A DNA stretch of 64,000 nucleotides from Clostridiales bacterium (GTDB taxonomy: Bacteria > Bacillota > Sulfobacillia > CADDZV01), in NCBI GenBank assembly GCA_902812875.1, contig CADDZV010000001.1, forward strand, positions 62,001 to 126,000, given 5' to 3'. How positions within the stretch are numbered: position 1 is the first letter of the stretch; the number at the start of each line of letters is the position of its first letter. Below, piece by piece: positions 51,902-61,022 of the stretch. Made by a program: the position numbers and the translations under genes. Below the pieces are notes generated by a model that did no database searches, had not been told where the DNA came from, and saw nothing but the letters and a program-made list of their open reading frames with translations.

Positions 51902-52027
51902 GGCGCCACCACCTTCCCCCAGCTTCTGCCTCCTCATAGATATGCCAATCCGCGGGCCAATCCTGCCCACGGCCGTGACTTGTCCACCCGCGGCGTGCGC
52001 GGACATAATAGCAAGGGGGTGTACGAC

Positions 52028-52492
52028 ATGACCGGACCCGTCTATGAACTCCTGGCAGCAGACCACCGGCGCCTGGATAATCTCTTGGCAAAAGCCCTCG
52101 CAGGACCCCAGCTTGACCACGAAGCCTTCGAGACGTTCCGTGCGGGCCTGCTTCGGCACATCGGGATGGAGGAAAAAGTCCTTTTCCCTGCCGCCCAGAA
52201 GAAGGCGGGAAAGCCTATCCCCGGCATCGACCGGCTCCGCCAGGACCACAGCCAGCTGGCCGCCATGCTAGTGCCCACGCCGTCCAAAGAGATCGCCGAA
52301 GACATAAAAGCAGTGCTGGCAGAGCATAACCAGCTGGAGGAAGGCCCGCAAGGGGTCTACGCCCTGTGCGAAGAGGCTATCGGCGAAGATGGGCAAGAGG
52401 TGCTGGACAAGGTCCGGCGTTATCCGCCGGTGCCGCTGGCGCCCCATTTTGACGGACCCGGTACCTACCGGCCTCGGCCGCGTAACCCGTAG
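52028..52492 (+). CDS. Hemerythrin HHE-domain protein
   Basis: A 154-residue four-helix-bundle protein with hemerythrin ligands: DHRRLDN, RHIGMEEKVLFP, DHSQLA and EHNQLEE provide the His and Glu residues of a di-iron site. Roles in this family are oxygen or nitric oxide sensing or iron-sulfur repair. GGGGGTG precedes the ATG. It stands alone between an exporter (divergent) and homoserine dehydrogenase. Confidence 0.88.
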   Translation: MTGPVYELLAADHRRLDNLLAKALAGPQLDHEAFETFRAGLLRHIGMEEKVLFPAAQKKAGKPIPGIDRLRQDHSQLAAMLVPTPSKEIAEDIKAVLAEHNQLEEGPQGVYALCEEAIGEDGQEVLDKVRRYPPVPLAPHFDGPGTYRPRPRNP

Positions 52493-52506
52493 AGTGAAAA
52501 TTCATG

Positions 52507-52536
52507 TTGAATTTAATGTATATGCGGTGCTAACAT
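52507..52536 (+). promoter_or_regulatory. Probable sigma-A promoter of hom-lysC
   Basis: TTGAAT (52507-52512) and TAACAT (52531-52536) are separated by 18 bases in an AT-rich stretch unlike its surroundings. Transcription would start near 52543, some 36 bases before the hom ATG. Confidence 0.6.
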
Positions 52537-52578
52537 CTTGCATCAAATGGATACAAGGTGTGATCAACAATTTCACGC

Positions 52579-53868
52579 ATGCCTGCGTTCGGTCTTTGTG
52601 GTCTCGGCAACGTCGGCTCCGGTGTGATGCGCCTGTTGCAGAAAAACGGTTCCCGGATATCCTCACGCTGGGGCATAGACTTACAGCCAAAACACATTCT
52701 GGTGCGCGATCTGCATAAACCGCGTTCTGTCGAGGTTCCGCCCGGTATGCTCACCACTGACCCCGCCACGATCATCGACGACCCCGATGTCAGTGTTGTG
52801 GTGGAGCTTATCGGTGGCCGGAGCACCGCACGCGAGATCGTGCTCGAAAGTCTGCGGCGCGGCAAAGCCGTGGTTACTGCCAACAAAGACCTTCTCGCCT
52901 ACGATGGACGGGAAATACTGGCGACGGCAGCGGCCCACGGCACCGAAGTGTTCTTCGAGGCCAGCGTGGCTGCCGGCACGCCGGTCATCCGGCCCCTGCA
53001 CTCTTCCCTGGCGTCAGACCACATCACCACGATCAGGGGCATATTGAACGGCACTACCAACTACATTCTCACCCGCATGACCCATGACGGCTGCGACTAT
53101 GCCACCGCCCTGGCTGAAGCCCAAGCGAACGGATTTGCCGAGAAAGATCCCCTCGACGATGTCGACGGCCGGGACGCCATGAGAAAACTGGCAGTCTTAT
53201 GCCTGGTCGCGTTCGGCACCGCCGTCGATCCGGAAGAAATTTACATGGAAGGCATATCGCGCGTGGACAAACGCGACATCGAATATGCACACGCACTCGG
53301 ATACGTGATAAAGCTTGTTGCCACCGGCCGCGATCACGGCGGTGCCGTTGAACTGCGCGTGCACCCGACGCTTCTGCCGGCGGGCCACCCCCTTGCCCGC
53401 GTGGACGGCTCGTTTAACAGCATCATGGTCGAAGGGGACTTCGTGGGGCCGCTGACCTTCATGGGGCGGGGTGCCGGCGGCAACGCCACGGCGACTGCCG
53501 TCGTGGCCGACATTTTGGAGGCCGTGCACCACCGGGAAAAAGGCGTAGCCTCCCTCCGTCTTAAGGAGTACCGGCGTGTGCCAGTAGTGCCGATTGACGA
53601 GGTGGCCGTTCCATATTACGTCCGGTTCACCGCCCGGGATCACCCCGGCGTACTCGGACAGATCGCCGAGGCTTTCGGCCGGCACGGGGTCAATCTGCGG
53701 TCGGTGATCCAAAAGCCCGCTCCCCAGTCGGACGACGGCCAAGCAGAACTGGTGTTTTTGACCGGGGCCACCCAAGACAAACACATCCAGGCCGCACTCG
53801 CCGAGCTCATGCAGCACCCGGAGCTTTGCCAAATTGCCAATGTAATCAGAGTCGATACAGAGGTTTAA
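52579..53868 (+). CDS. hom: Homoserine dehydrogenase with C-terminal ACT domain
   Basis: A 429-residue enzyme that reduces aspartate semialdehyde to homoserine for threonine and methionine. The NAD(P) motif is GLCGLGNVGSGV, the substrate region GILNGTTNYIL and AEKDPLDDVDGRDA with catalytic acidic and Lys residues, and the last 80 residues are an ACT domain (FTARDHPGVLGQIAEAF) for feedback by threonine. ATG 52579 has a weak site; AAGGTG sits well placed for an in-frame ATT at 52570, which would add three residues. Operon with lysC, 27 bases on. Confidence 0.95.
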   Translation: MPAFGLCGLGNVGSGVMRLLQKNGSRISSRWGIDLQPKHILVRDLHKPRSVEVPPGMLTTDPATIIDDPDVSVVVELIGGRSTAREIVLESLRRGKAVVTANKDLLAYDGREILATAAAHGTEVFFEASVAAGTPVIRPLHSSLASDHITTIRGILNGTTNYILTRMTHDGCDYATALAEAQANGFAEKDPLDDVDGRDAMRKLAVLCLVAFGTAVDPEEIYMEGISRVDKRDIEYAHALGYVIKLVATGRDHGGAVELRVHPTLLPAGHPLARVDGSFNSIMVEGDFVGPLTFMGRGAGGNATATAVVADILEAVHHREKGVASLRLKEYRRVPVVPIDEVAVPYYVRFTARDHPGVLGQIAEAFGRHGVNLRSVIQKPAPQSDDGQAELVFLTGATQDKHIQAALAELMQHPELCQIANVIRVDTEV

Positions 53869-53895
53869 ATACGGTCGTCCCTGGGAGAGAGCCTT

Positions 53896-55110
53896 TTGAG
53901 AATCGTTGTGCAGAAATACGGCGGCACCAGTGTTGCTGACGCTAGCCGCCTGCGAAACGTGGCTCGCCGCGTCATCCAAGCGCACGAAGCGGGCTTCGCA
54001 CCGGTGGTAGTGGTATCCGCCCAAGGCGATACCACCGACATCCTTTTGCAGAAGGCCTACGAAATCTCCCCCCATCCGAGTGCCCGCGAGCTTGACATGC
54101 TTTTGTCCACCGGTGAGCAGATTTCCATTGCCCTTTTGGCCATGGCCATCGAGGCTCAAGGTTATGCCGTCATCTCACTCACCGGCGGCCAGGTCGGCAT
54201 CCGCACCGACGGTACCCACACGAAAGCCAAGATCGTTGGGATTGATACCAGGCGTATTTTAAGAGAGCTCGGAACTGGGCGCATCGTCATTGTGGCTGGA
54301 TTCCAGGGGGTAAACCAGGAAGAAGACATTACTACCCTCGGGCGTGGCGGTTCGGACACCTCGGCAGTGGCGCTGGCGGCTATCCTCGCCGCCGAGACCT
54401 GTGAAATTTACACCGACGTGGACGGCGTGTACAGTGCGGACCCACGCATCGTTCCCGGCGCCCGGAAACTCACGGCCATCAGTTACGACGAGATGCTGGA
54501 GCTGGCGTCGCTCGGGGCACGGGTGCTGCACCTTCGTAGTGTGGAAATCGCCAAAAAGTACGGCGTACCCATACACGTGCGTTCGAGTTTCAGCGAATCT
54601 CCCGGCACGATGGTGGTTGAGGAGGTAAAAGACATGGAAAATGCCCCGGTGGTGACAGGGATCGCCCACACGACCGACGTGGCCAAAGTGACGGTGATGG
54701 GCGTGCCGGACAGGCCTGGAGTGGCCGCCAGTCTTTTCGCCGCCCTGGCCGGTCGAGCAGTGAACGTCGACATGATCATCCAGAGTGCCAGCCGCGCTGG
54801 CATCAACGACATTTCTTTCACCCTGGCCAAGGCCGATATGGAGGCGGCCGTAGAAGCCGCCCGTGAACTGGAACAGCAGCTGGGAGCAGAAGGCGTGGTT
54901 GCGGAGAGCGGTGTGGGCAAGGTGTCGATTGTAGGAGCCGGCATGATCAGCCATCCTGGCGTCGCCGCGGCCATGTTTCGGGTCATAGCAGACGAAGGCG
55001 TAAACATCCAAATGATCAGCACGTCAGACATCAGCATCTCGTGTGTGATCGAGGCACCGTTCGTGGAAAAGGTAGTCAGGGCGCTGCACAAAGTATTCAT
55101 CGAAACGTGA
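53896..55110 (+). CDS. lysC: Aspartate kinase with tandem ACT domains
   Basis: A 404-residue aspartokinase, first step of the aspartate family. It begins RIVVQKYGGTSVAD, with VVSAQGDTTD and LGRGGSDTSAVALA in the kinase domain and two ACT domains at the C-terminus (VMGVPDRPGVAASLFAAL and SHPGVAAAMFRVIADEGVNI) for lysine or threonine inhibition. The start is TTG at 53896 with GGGAGAGAG upstream. A strong terminator follows. Confidence 0.96.
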   Translation: MRIVVQKYGGTSVADASRLRNVARRVIQAHEAGFAPVVVVSAQGDTTDILLQKAYEISPHPSARELDMLLSTGEQISIALLAMAIEAQGYAVISLTGGQVGIRTDGTHTKAKIVGIDTRRILRELGTGRIVIVAGFQGVNQEEDITTLGRGGSDTSAVALAAILAAETCEIYTDVDGVYSADPRIVPGARKLTAISYDEMLELASLGARVLHLRSVEIAKKYGVPIHVRSSFSESPGTMVVEEVKDMENAPVVTGIAHTTDVAKVTVMGVPDRPGVAASLFAALAGRAVNVDMIIQSASRAGINDISFTLAKADMEAAVEAARELEQQLGAEGVVAESGVGKVSIVGAGMISHPGVAAAMFRVIADEGVNIQMISTSDISISCVIEAPFVEKVVRALHKVFIET

Positions 55111-55164
55111 TCCGGCTCGACCGCGGCGCGCACGTGGGCACGACGGACACCAACCGGCAAAAAC

Positions 55165-55194
55165 AACGGGGCGGATACAGTCCGCCCCGTTTTG
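55165..55194 (+). terminator. Intrinsic terminator of hom-lysC
   Basis: An 11-base-pair stem (55165-55175 with 55181-55191), five-base loop, then TTT, 54 bases past the lysC stop. Confidence 0.88.
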
Positions 55195-55282
55195 CTGTCA
55201 TTTTGCTGTCAAACCTGTCTCTGCGAGTCCGCTGGAATTTCGCCCCAGACCGCAAACCAACGTCACACTTGAGTTTCTGCTG

Positions 55283-55354
55283 TGGGCGCACGTGGATTTG
55301 AACCACGGACCTCTTGAATGTGAGTCAAGCGCTCTGCCCCTGAGCTATGCGCCC
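55283..55354 (-). tRNA. tRNA-Val (anticodon CAC)
   Basis: The minus strand folds as a cloverleaf: acceptor GGGCGCA/TGCGCCC with discriminator A, D arm GCTC-AGGGGCA-GAGC, anticodon arm CTTGA-CTCACAT-TCAAG giving anticodon CAC (reads GTG), and T arm CGTGG-TTCAAAT-CCACG. The CCA end is not encoded (genome reads ACAG). Confidence 0.94.
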
Positions 55355-55436
55355 CGGATCACCAAATCACGTGATGATTATAGCCGTCAAAATCGGCGAC
55401 GTGCAAGACCAATTTGGGCAAAACGCGTCATCAGTA

Positions 55437-56333
55437 TTATTCTACCAGATACCCAACCCCCGCCAGGCCCGGTCCAGTATGCACCCCCATCACGGGCGTA
55501 AAATCGGTAAGAAAACATTCGTCCGGCTGCAGACGCTCCTGTACCAAAGACAGAAGCCGCTCACCCCGCTCCGGCGCCCCGGCATGCATCACCCCCACCA
55601 CCAGCCGGGCCTTCCGCCCGGAAGCGTTTCCAACGCGGACGCGCTCTTCTTCCAGGCGGTGCAGCATGACCTCGAACGCATGGTCAAAGCCACGTGCCAG
55701 GCCGGCGGGAACTGGGTCGCCATGGTGAAACTGGATCAGGGGCTTGAGGTCGAGGGCAGTGGCCGCAAGCCCTGCCAGCTTGGGCACATGCCCACCACGG
55801 ATGAGGTATTCCATCGTATCTACCGCCACCAGCATGTTCGCCCGCGCCGCCACCGCGTGCACCCGGCGCAGGACTTCTGCCCATGGTGCCCCCGCCTTTA
55901 CCGCCCTGGCCGCTTCCATGGCTACAAGGCCCTGGGGGACAGCCGCCAGCCCCGTGTCGACCACCGCAATCTCAGGGGCGTGCCGGTCGGGGCCCAAGTC
56001 TTCCCGGAAAATCCTCGCTGCTTGTTGGGCCGACTGGTAAGTCCCACTCACGTTCCGGCTCAGCGACAGGACCAGGATGTGGTCAGCCCAGTCCGCAAGC
56101 TGTGAAAAGGCTTCCAGATAAACCCCGGGGGATGGCTGGGAGGTGTGGGGCAAGGATTTGGCTTTGGCGAGCCGGACGTAAAAATCATTCGGTGTTAGGT
56201 CGATGCCATCCCGGTAGATGACACCGTCGATCTCAAAGGAAAGCGGCACGACGTGGATTCCAAGCTCTCGGGCCACATGGGGAGGGACCACGGCCACACT
56301 CTCGGTAACCACCGCTATACGCTCGGACGACAT
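55437..56333 (-). CDS. DegV family fatty-acid-binding protein
   Basis: A 298-residue DegV protein. It starts IAVVTESVAVVPP (the usual Asp-Ser of TDS reads TES), then VVPLSFEIDGVIYRDGIDLTP, KSLPHTSQPSPGVYLEAF and LSLSRNVSGTYQSA, with EYLIRGGHVPKLAGL in the second domain. These proteins bind fatty acids and pass them to fatty acid kinase. AGGAGG precedes ATG 56333. The tRNA is just downstream. Confidence 0.92.
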   Translation of the reverse strand: MSSERIAVVTESVAVVPPHVARELGIHVVPLSFEIDGVIYRDGIDLTPNDFYVRLAKAKSLPHTSQPSPGVYLEAFSQLADWADHILVLSLSRNVSGTYQSAQQAARIFREDLGPDRHAPEIAVVDTGLAAVPQGLVAMEAARAVKAGAPWAEVLRRVHAVAARANMLVAVDTMEYLIRGGHVPKLAGLAATALDLKPLIQFHHGDPVPAGLARGFDHAFEVMLHRLEEERVRVGNASGRKARLVVGVMHAGAPERGERLLSLVQERLQPDECFLTDFTPVMGVHTGPGLAGVGYLVE

Positions 56334-56543
56334 GCCCAAAACCTCCTGCTGGTAACGTCTGGACAAAGTTTCACGAGCGCCGTTCTCTCTCCAGTGTAGC
56401 GCCGCACCTCCATCCAAATGACCGCCTGCCAGAAGGCTTTTCCCGCCAAGCCGCGAATACGTGTGGCAAAACGGCAAAGACTGGCTTTCCCCATACCAGG
56501 CAAAAGGAGGTGCCAGCCCACCCATCGCGGGGCGGGCAAAGCA

Positions 56544-57509
56544 ATGAAGATCGTCGCCGTGTTGCCTCCGTCTGACCAGATTCCGGCCCAGGAAAGGCTT
56601 TTGCAGGGCATGCTCAAGGATCACGAAATCCGCATCGTCACCTCTGGGGACGCGCTCGCACCACTCATACCGGAGGCAGAAATTCTGGTGTCGACTGCGT
56701 TTGTGCCCATCACGGGGGAAATGATTAGAAACGCTCCGCGGCTACGTTTTCTGCAGGTAGCGGGGGTAGGCGTGGACCATATCGACATGGAAGCCGCCCG
56801 GGCAGCCGGGATTACGGTCGCCAACGTGGCGGCCGCGAATGCCGTCAGCGTGGCGGAACATGTCGTCATGGTTGCGCTCGCCATGACCCGGGACCTGTGC
56901 AACGCACACACCGCCATGCGGGCCGGGCAGTGGTCACTGCCGCAGTGGATGAGCCGGGCCCGCGAGCTCGCCGGGCTCACCGTCGGCATCGTCGGCATGG
57001 GACGCATCGGGCGCGAGGTGGCCCGCCGGCTGTTGCCGTTCGGCGTTACCATCGTCTACTACGACGTGCAGCCGCTCGACCAGGCGACCGAAGACGAACT
57101 CGGCGTCACACTTTTGCCGCTCGACGACCTTTTGGCGGCCGCCGACATTGTCACCGTCCACGTGCCTCTGAATGAAAACACCTATCACCTTTTTGATGCG
57201 ACGCGGTTTGCCAGGATGAAGCCCGGAGCTTATTTCATCAACGCCGCCAGGGCGGAGATCGTCGACGAAAATGCTCTGATCGAGGCGCTGAAAACAAGAC
57301 TGGGGGCAGCAGCCATCGACGTCTTTAGCCCAGAACCGCCCCAGCCTGACCATCCCCTGTTCTCCCTCCCGAACGTGATCCTGACGCCCCACGGTGCCGG
57401 CGTAACGGTCAATGCCCAGCAACGCATAGCCCAGGGGGCCATCCAGAACGTCCTGCGCTACCTCGACGGGCGTCCGTTGGCCGACGTCGTGATCGCCGGC
57501 ACGCGCTAG
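56544..57509 (+). CDS. D-2-hydroxyacid dehydrogenase
   Basis: A 321-residue NAD-dependent dehydrogenase of the D-isomer-specific 2-hydroxyacid family. The NAD motif is GIVGMGRIGREVA; catalytic residues fit the INAARAEIVDENALIEAL (Arg), Glu and LTPHGAG (His) motifs. The ATG at 56544 has a modest GGCGGG site. A much stronger AAAAGGAGGTG at 56502-56512 has no start codon at useful distance in any frame. Pairs with the ThDP enzyme 20 bases downstream; together they could turn a 2-hydroxyacid into a 2-oxoacid and then an aldehyde. Confidence 0.9.
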   Translation: MKIVAVLPPSDQIPAQERLLQGMLKDHEIRIVTSGDALAPLIPEAEILVSTAFVPITGEMIRNAPRLRFLQVAGVGVDHIDMEAARAAGITVANVAAANAVSVAEHVVMVALAMTRDLCNAHTAMRAGQWSLPQWMSRARELAGLTVGIVGMGRIGREVARRLLPFGVTIVYYDVQPLDQATEDELGVTLLPLDDLLAAADIVTVHVPLNENTYHLFDATRFARMKPGAYFINAARAEIVDENALIEALKTRLGAAAIDVFSPEPPQPDHPLFSLPNVILTPHGAGVTVNAQQRIAQGAIQNVLRYLDGRPLADVVIAGTR

Positions 57510-57529
57510 TGGAAGGAGGCGGAGGTACA

Positions 57530-59137
57530 GTGAGCGGCACGGTGAGCGCGGCCGTACACCAGTTACTGTTGGAGCATGACGTCCGCCATGTCTTTGGCAA
57601 CCCAGGGTCCACAGAATTGCCGTTTTTGATCGGACTCGGTACTGACATCAAATATGTGCTCGGCCTGCAGGAAAGTGTCGTGACGGCCATGGCGGACGGT
57701 TACGCCCAGGCGTCCGGCCGGCCGGCGCTGGTGAACCTGCACACCGCCCCTGGCCTCGGGAATGCGGCTGGCGCCCTGTTCACGGCCCAGAAAAACAAGA
57801 CTCCCTTGGTGGTAACTGCCGGACAACAGGACACCCGGCACCTGGCATGGGAACCGCTTTTGTCTGGTCCGCTCGTGGAGATGGCCGCCCCCTACGTGAA
57901 ATGGGCCACCCAGCCAACGTCCCCTTCCGACGTGCCGGACGCGTTCGCCCGGGCCTTCCAGATCGCCGGTACGCCTCCCACCGGGCCGGTATTCATCAGC
58001 ATCCCGATAAATTTCTGGGATGCGGAAGCCGAAGCCCCGCCCGTCCGCCGTGTCACCGCACCCGGAGCGGCCCCACCCGGTGCGCTCGACCGGCTGGCCC
58101 GAGCCCTCGCGGCGGCCCAAAATCCGGCCATGGTGGCAGGCGCCGGCATTGACCGGGCCGGGGCCTGGGATAACGCCGTGGCCCTTGCAGAGCACCTGGG
58201 GCTGCCGGTGTACGAGGAGCCGCTCGCTCCCCGGCGCGGGTTTCCGTCCGGGCACCCGCTTTTCCGCGGCGTACTGAAACCGGCCGTGCCCATGGTGTCC
58301 CAGGACCTCGCCGGCTACGACCTCATCCTCGTGGTCGGTGCCCCGGTTTTTACCTATTACCCGTATTATCCCGGACCCCAAGTCCCGCCCGGTGCAGACA
58401 TCTACCTACTTACCGATGACCCGGCCGATGCTGCCCGGGCCCCCGTGAAGGAGGCCTTTGTCGGCGACCTGGGCGGTGCCTTGTCCTACCTGGTGACGCA
58501 CGTGGCAGCGCGGCCGCCGACCACGTTCCCTTCGCGGGCCTCTGAAGTGGCCCGCCGCCGTAGCGAAGCCGCCCGCGGGCGGGATCGGATGACCCCGGCC
58601 TACATATTCAACACCTTGGCAGCCAAGCTTCCGGAAGACAGTATCATAGTAGACGAGTCTATCACCGCCAGCCCGACGCTACGTGACTATTTGCCCGTTC
58701 ACCGGCCGGCGAGTTACTTCACCGCCGCCAGCGGCGCCCTTGGTTGGGCCATGCCGGCCGCCGTCGGCATAAAACTGGCGCAGCCGGAACGGCCCGTAGT
58801 GGCCATCGTCGGCGACGGTTCCGCCATGTACAGCATCCAGGCCCTGTGGACGGCGGCCCAGTGGCAGACGCCGGTGCTTTTCATCGTTCTCAATAACGGC
58901 CAGTACGCCATCCTCAAAAGCTACACGCAGGCGTTCTATCCCGGTACGCTTTCCCAGGTACAAGGTCTGAATCTCCCCGGCCTCGATCTCTGCGGGCTCG
59001 CCGGGGCCATGGGCGTCGCGGCGGAGCGGGTCAGCTCGCCCGATGCACTTGGCCCGGCCTTCGAGAGGGGATTGGCTGGCGGCGGTCCCTATTTGGTGGA
59101 GGTTATGAGCGACCGCACCGTGCCGGCCCTGTTCTAG
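57530..59137 (+). CDS. ThDP-dependent decarboxylase, benzoylformate decarboxylase-like
   Basis: A 535-residue thiamine diphosphate enzyme closest to benzoylformate decarboxylase: GNPGSTELPFL (active-site Ser), LGLQESVV (catalytic Glu), VNLHTAPG (His) and GDGSAMYSIQALWTAAQW with NN for ThDP-Mg binding. The second active-site His of the Pseudomonas enzyme, in a GAPVFRYHQY segment as I recall it, aligns with Tyr here (GAPVFTYYPY), so substrate or reaction may differ. GTG at 57530 is behind AAGGAGGCGGAGG. Confidence 0.9.
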   Translation: MSGTVSAAVHQLLLEHDVRHVFGNPGSTELPFLIGLGTDIKYVLGLQESVVTAMADGYAQASGRPALVNLHTAPGLGNAAGALFTAQKNKTPLVVTAGQQDTRHLAWEPLLSGPLVEMAAPYVKWATQPTSPSDVPDAFARAFQIAGTPPTGPVFISIPINFWDAEAEAPPVRRVTAPGAAPPGALDRLARALAAAQNPAMVAGAGIDRAGAWDNAVALAEHLGLPVYEEPLAPRRGFPSGHPLFRGVLKPAVPMVSQDLAGYDLILVVGAPVFTYYPYYPGPQVPPGADIYLLTDDPADAARAPVKEAFVGDLGGALSYLVTHVAARPPTTFPSRASEVARRRSEAARGRDRMTPAYIFNTLAAKLPEDSIIVDESITASPTLRDYLPVHRPASYFTAASGALGWAMPAAVGIKLAQPERPVVAIVGDGSAMYSIQALWTAAQWQTPVLFIVLNNGQYAILKSYTQAFYPGTLSQVQGLNLPGLDLCGLAGAMGVAAERVSSPDALGPAFERGLAGGGPYLVEVMSDRTVPALF

Positions 59138-59142
59138 GGCCG

Positions 59143-59162
59143 GCATGGCTTTTCAGCCATGC
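59143..59162. other. Hairpin between convergent genes
   Basis: GCATGGCT (59143-59150) pairs with AGCCATGC (59155-59162) across TTTC, between the ThDP enzyme stop and the spoVAE stop, which it overlaps. No T-run follows, so it may act as a weak two-way terminator. Confidence 0.45.
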
Positions 59163-59512
59163 GGGGTGAAAATGATGGCAGCGATATAGCCGAACAATAT
59201 TGCTGCCGTAAGGCCGGCGGATGCCGCCTTCAGCCCGCCAGTGAATACGCCTATCCATCCTCTGGTAGCCATGTCTTCCAGCATGCCCTGGACGAGCGTG
59301 TGTCCAAAACCGGTCAAAGGAACCGTCGCACCAGCGCCTGCAAAACTGACTAGGCCCTGGTACAACCCGAGACCGGACAGTACAGCTCCCAGTACCACAA
59401 AGCCCACCATCACGTGGCCGGCGTTCAGCTTGAATACATCCATTACCAGCTGGGCCACCGCACACAGTGCACCGCCGATCAAAAAGGCCCACAGAATCAC
59501 TGGCAGATTCAT
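59153..59512 (-). CDS. spoVAE: Stage V sporulation protein AE
   Basis: A 119-residue membrane protein with about four helices. It has the SpoVAE/SpoVAC-family motif VPLTGFGHTLVQGM and FTGGLKAASAGLTAAI. Part of the channel that moves dipicolinic acid into and out of the spore core. ATG at 59512 overlaps the spoVAD stop (ATGA); GGTGGGAG lies directly upstream. Confidence 0.94.
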   Translation of the reverse strand: MNLPVILWAFLIGGALCAVAQLVMDVFKLNAGHVMVGFVVLGAVLSGLGLYQGLVSFAGAGATVPLTGFGHTLVQGMLEDMATRGWIGVFTGGLKAASAGLTAAILFGYIAAIIFTPHG

Positions 59513-60552
59513 GCTCCCACCCCTCGCCCTCCTTCCACGATCACGGCGTGGCATACAGCTGGAATTGAGCCGCCCTGCTGGATCAAGGTAGGGCTGTGCA
59601 AGGCACCGGTAGCCGCGACCATGGCGCGCTGCATGTGTCCGTCCGCGAGCTGCGGCAAAAGCCAGCTGGCAAAGACCACCGCCGCGCCGGCCGCTCCGCT
59701 GGCGCCGGCATGCACGTCCTGCTCCGGGCGGTAGATGAGCATGCCAGCGTCCTGGTGACGGCTGCTCACCGGCAGACCCGATTGGGCAGTCAGCTCGTGC
59801 AACAGCTTCGTCCCCAACTCGCCGAGGTCGCCCGTGATGATGACGTCGTAGTCTTCCGGGGCGGTGCCGGTGTCGGTAAGCATACGTGTGATAGTGTCAC
59901 TGGCGGCCGGTGCCATGGCCGAGCCCATGTCATACGGGTCCTTCACACCGAGGTCGACCACCCGCCCGACAATGCCCGCCGTAATCCGCGGGCCGTCCCC
60001 ATCGCCGCCGCCAATCACCACCGCCCCCGCTCCGGTCACGGTCCACGTGGCGGTGGGCGGCCGCTGGTGGGCAAACTCGTTGGGGTAACGGTATTGCCTT
60101 TCTGCCGTTTTGTGGTGGCTGGCAGTAGCGACCAGCACATGCCGTGCGAAGCCGCCCTCAACCAGCACCGCCGCCTGGAAAAGGGCTTGGGCGAACGAAG
60201 CACAGGCGCTGTAAATCCCGAAAAGGGGGATACCGAGCTGCGCGGCTGCCACATTGCTCGTGACCATCTGGTTCAGAAGGTCTCCTGCCACGAGCACATC
60301 CACCCCGTCCGGAGCCAGTTCCGCCTTTTCCAGTGCAAGCCGGCAGGCGTCCACCATGTATACGGTCTCGGCCTGTTCCCACGATTTCTGCCCCAGAATG
60401 TCGTCCGCCGTGACCCGGTCGTACAACTGGCCAAGCGGTCCCCGTCCCTCCATGGGTCCGACCACACTTGCCGCCCCGAGTACCCGGGGGGCAGTGGGAA
60501 AAACCACCGTGTAGCGACCCTGCCGGCGTGGCGCTTTCTCCTGGACTGACAC
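59509..60552 (-). CDS. spoVAD: Stage V sporulation protein AD
   Basis: A 347-residue thiolase-fold protein that binds dipicolinic acid in the spore membrane complex. Typical segments are VLGAASVVGPMEGRGPLGQ, IYSACASFAQALFQAAVLV and DYDVIITGDLGELGTKLL, HQDAGMLIYRPEQDVHAGASG. It starts at 60552, sharing bases with the spoVAC stop. Confidence 0.96.
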   Translation of the reverse strand: MSVQEKAPRRQGRYTVVFPTAPRVLGAASVVGPMEGRGPLGQLYDRVTADDILGQKSWEQAETVYMVDACRLALEKAELAPDGVDVLVAGDLLNQMVTSNVAAAQLGIPLFGIYSACASFAQALFQAAVLVEGGFARHVLVATASHHKTAERQYRYPNEFAHQRPPTATWTVTGAGAVVIGGGDGDGPRITAGIVGRVVDLGVKDPYDMGSAMAPAASDTITRMLTDTGTAPEDYDVIITGDLGELGTKLLHELTAQSGLPVSSRHQDAGMLIYRPEQDVHAGASGAAGAAVVFASWLLPQLADGHMQRAMVAATGALHSPTLIQQGGSIPAVCHAVIVEGGRGVGA

Positions 60553-61007
60553 TAGCGGCCCACCCCGCCCAAAAGCCAGCGTAAAAGTGCCATCACGGCG
60601 GCGGACGCCAGCCCATACACGATGACCGGGCCGGCGATCGTGAACATCTTCGCCCCCACGCCCATGACATACCCCTCGCGCTTGAACTCGATGGCTGGCG
60701 ACACGATCGAGTTGGCGAAGCCGGTGATGGGCAGGTTGGCGCCCATGCCGGCGAATTTGGCCAGGCTGTCGTACACCCCGAAGCCCGTCGCCAAGGCAGA
60801 AAGCCCGATCAATACTGCACCCGTATAGCCGTAGGCATCCTTGCTGGCAAACCCGAGCCGCGTCAGTCCGCCAAAAATGAGTTGACCCAGGACGGAGATT
60901 AACCCGCCCACCACGAAGGCGGCCACCACGTTACGCACGATCGGGCGCGGCGGCGTGTGCTGCTTGACCAGGGTTTGGTACTGCTTTTTGGCTTTTTCTG
61001 TGGCCAC
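60552..61007 (-). CDS. spoVAC: Stage V sporulation protein AC
   Basis: A 151-residue membrane protein with family features NVVAAFVVGGLISVLGQL and GMGANLPITGFANSIVSPAIEFK. SpoVAC is the mechanosensitive channel part of the dipicolinic acid transporter. GTG at 61007 has GGGGGAAG upstream. It follows a dodecin gene by 15 bases. Confidence 0.95.
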   Translation of the reverse strand: MATEKAKKQYQTLVKQHTPPRPIVRNVVAAFVVGGLISVLGQLIFGGLTRLGFASKDAYGYTGAVLIGLSALATGFGVYDSLAKFAGMGANLPITGFANSIVSPAIEFKREGYVMGVGAKMFTIAGPVIVYGLASAAVMALLRWLLGGVGR

Positions 61008-61022
61008 GCAAGCTTCCCCCGC

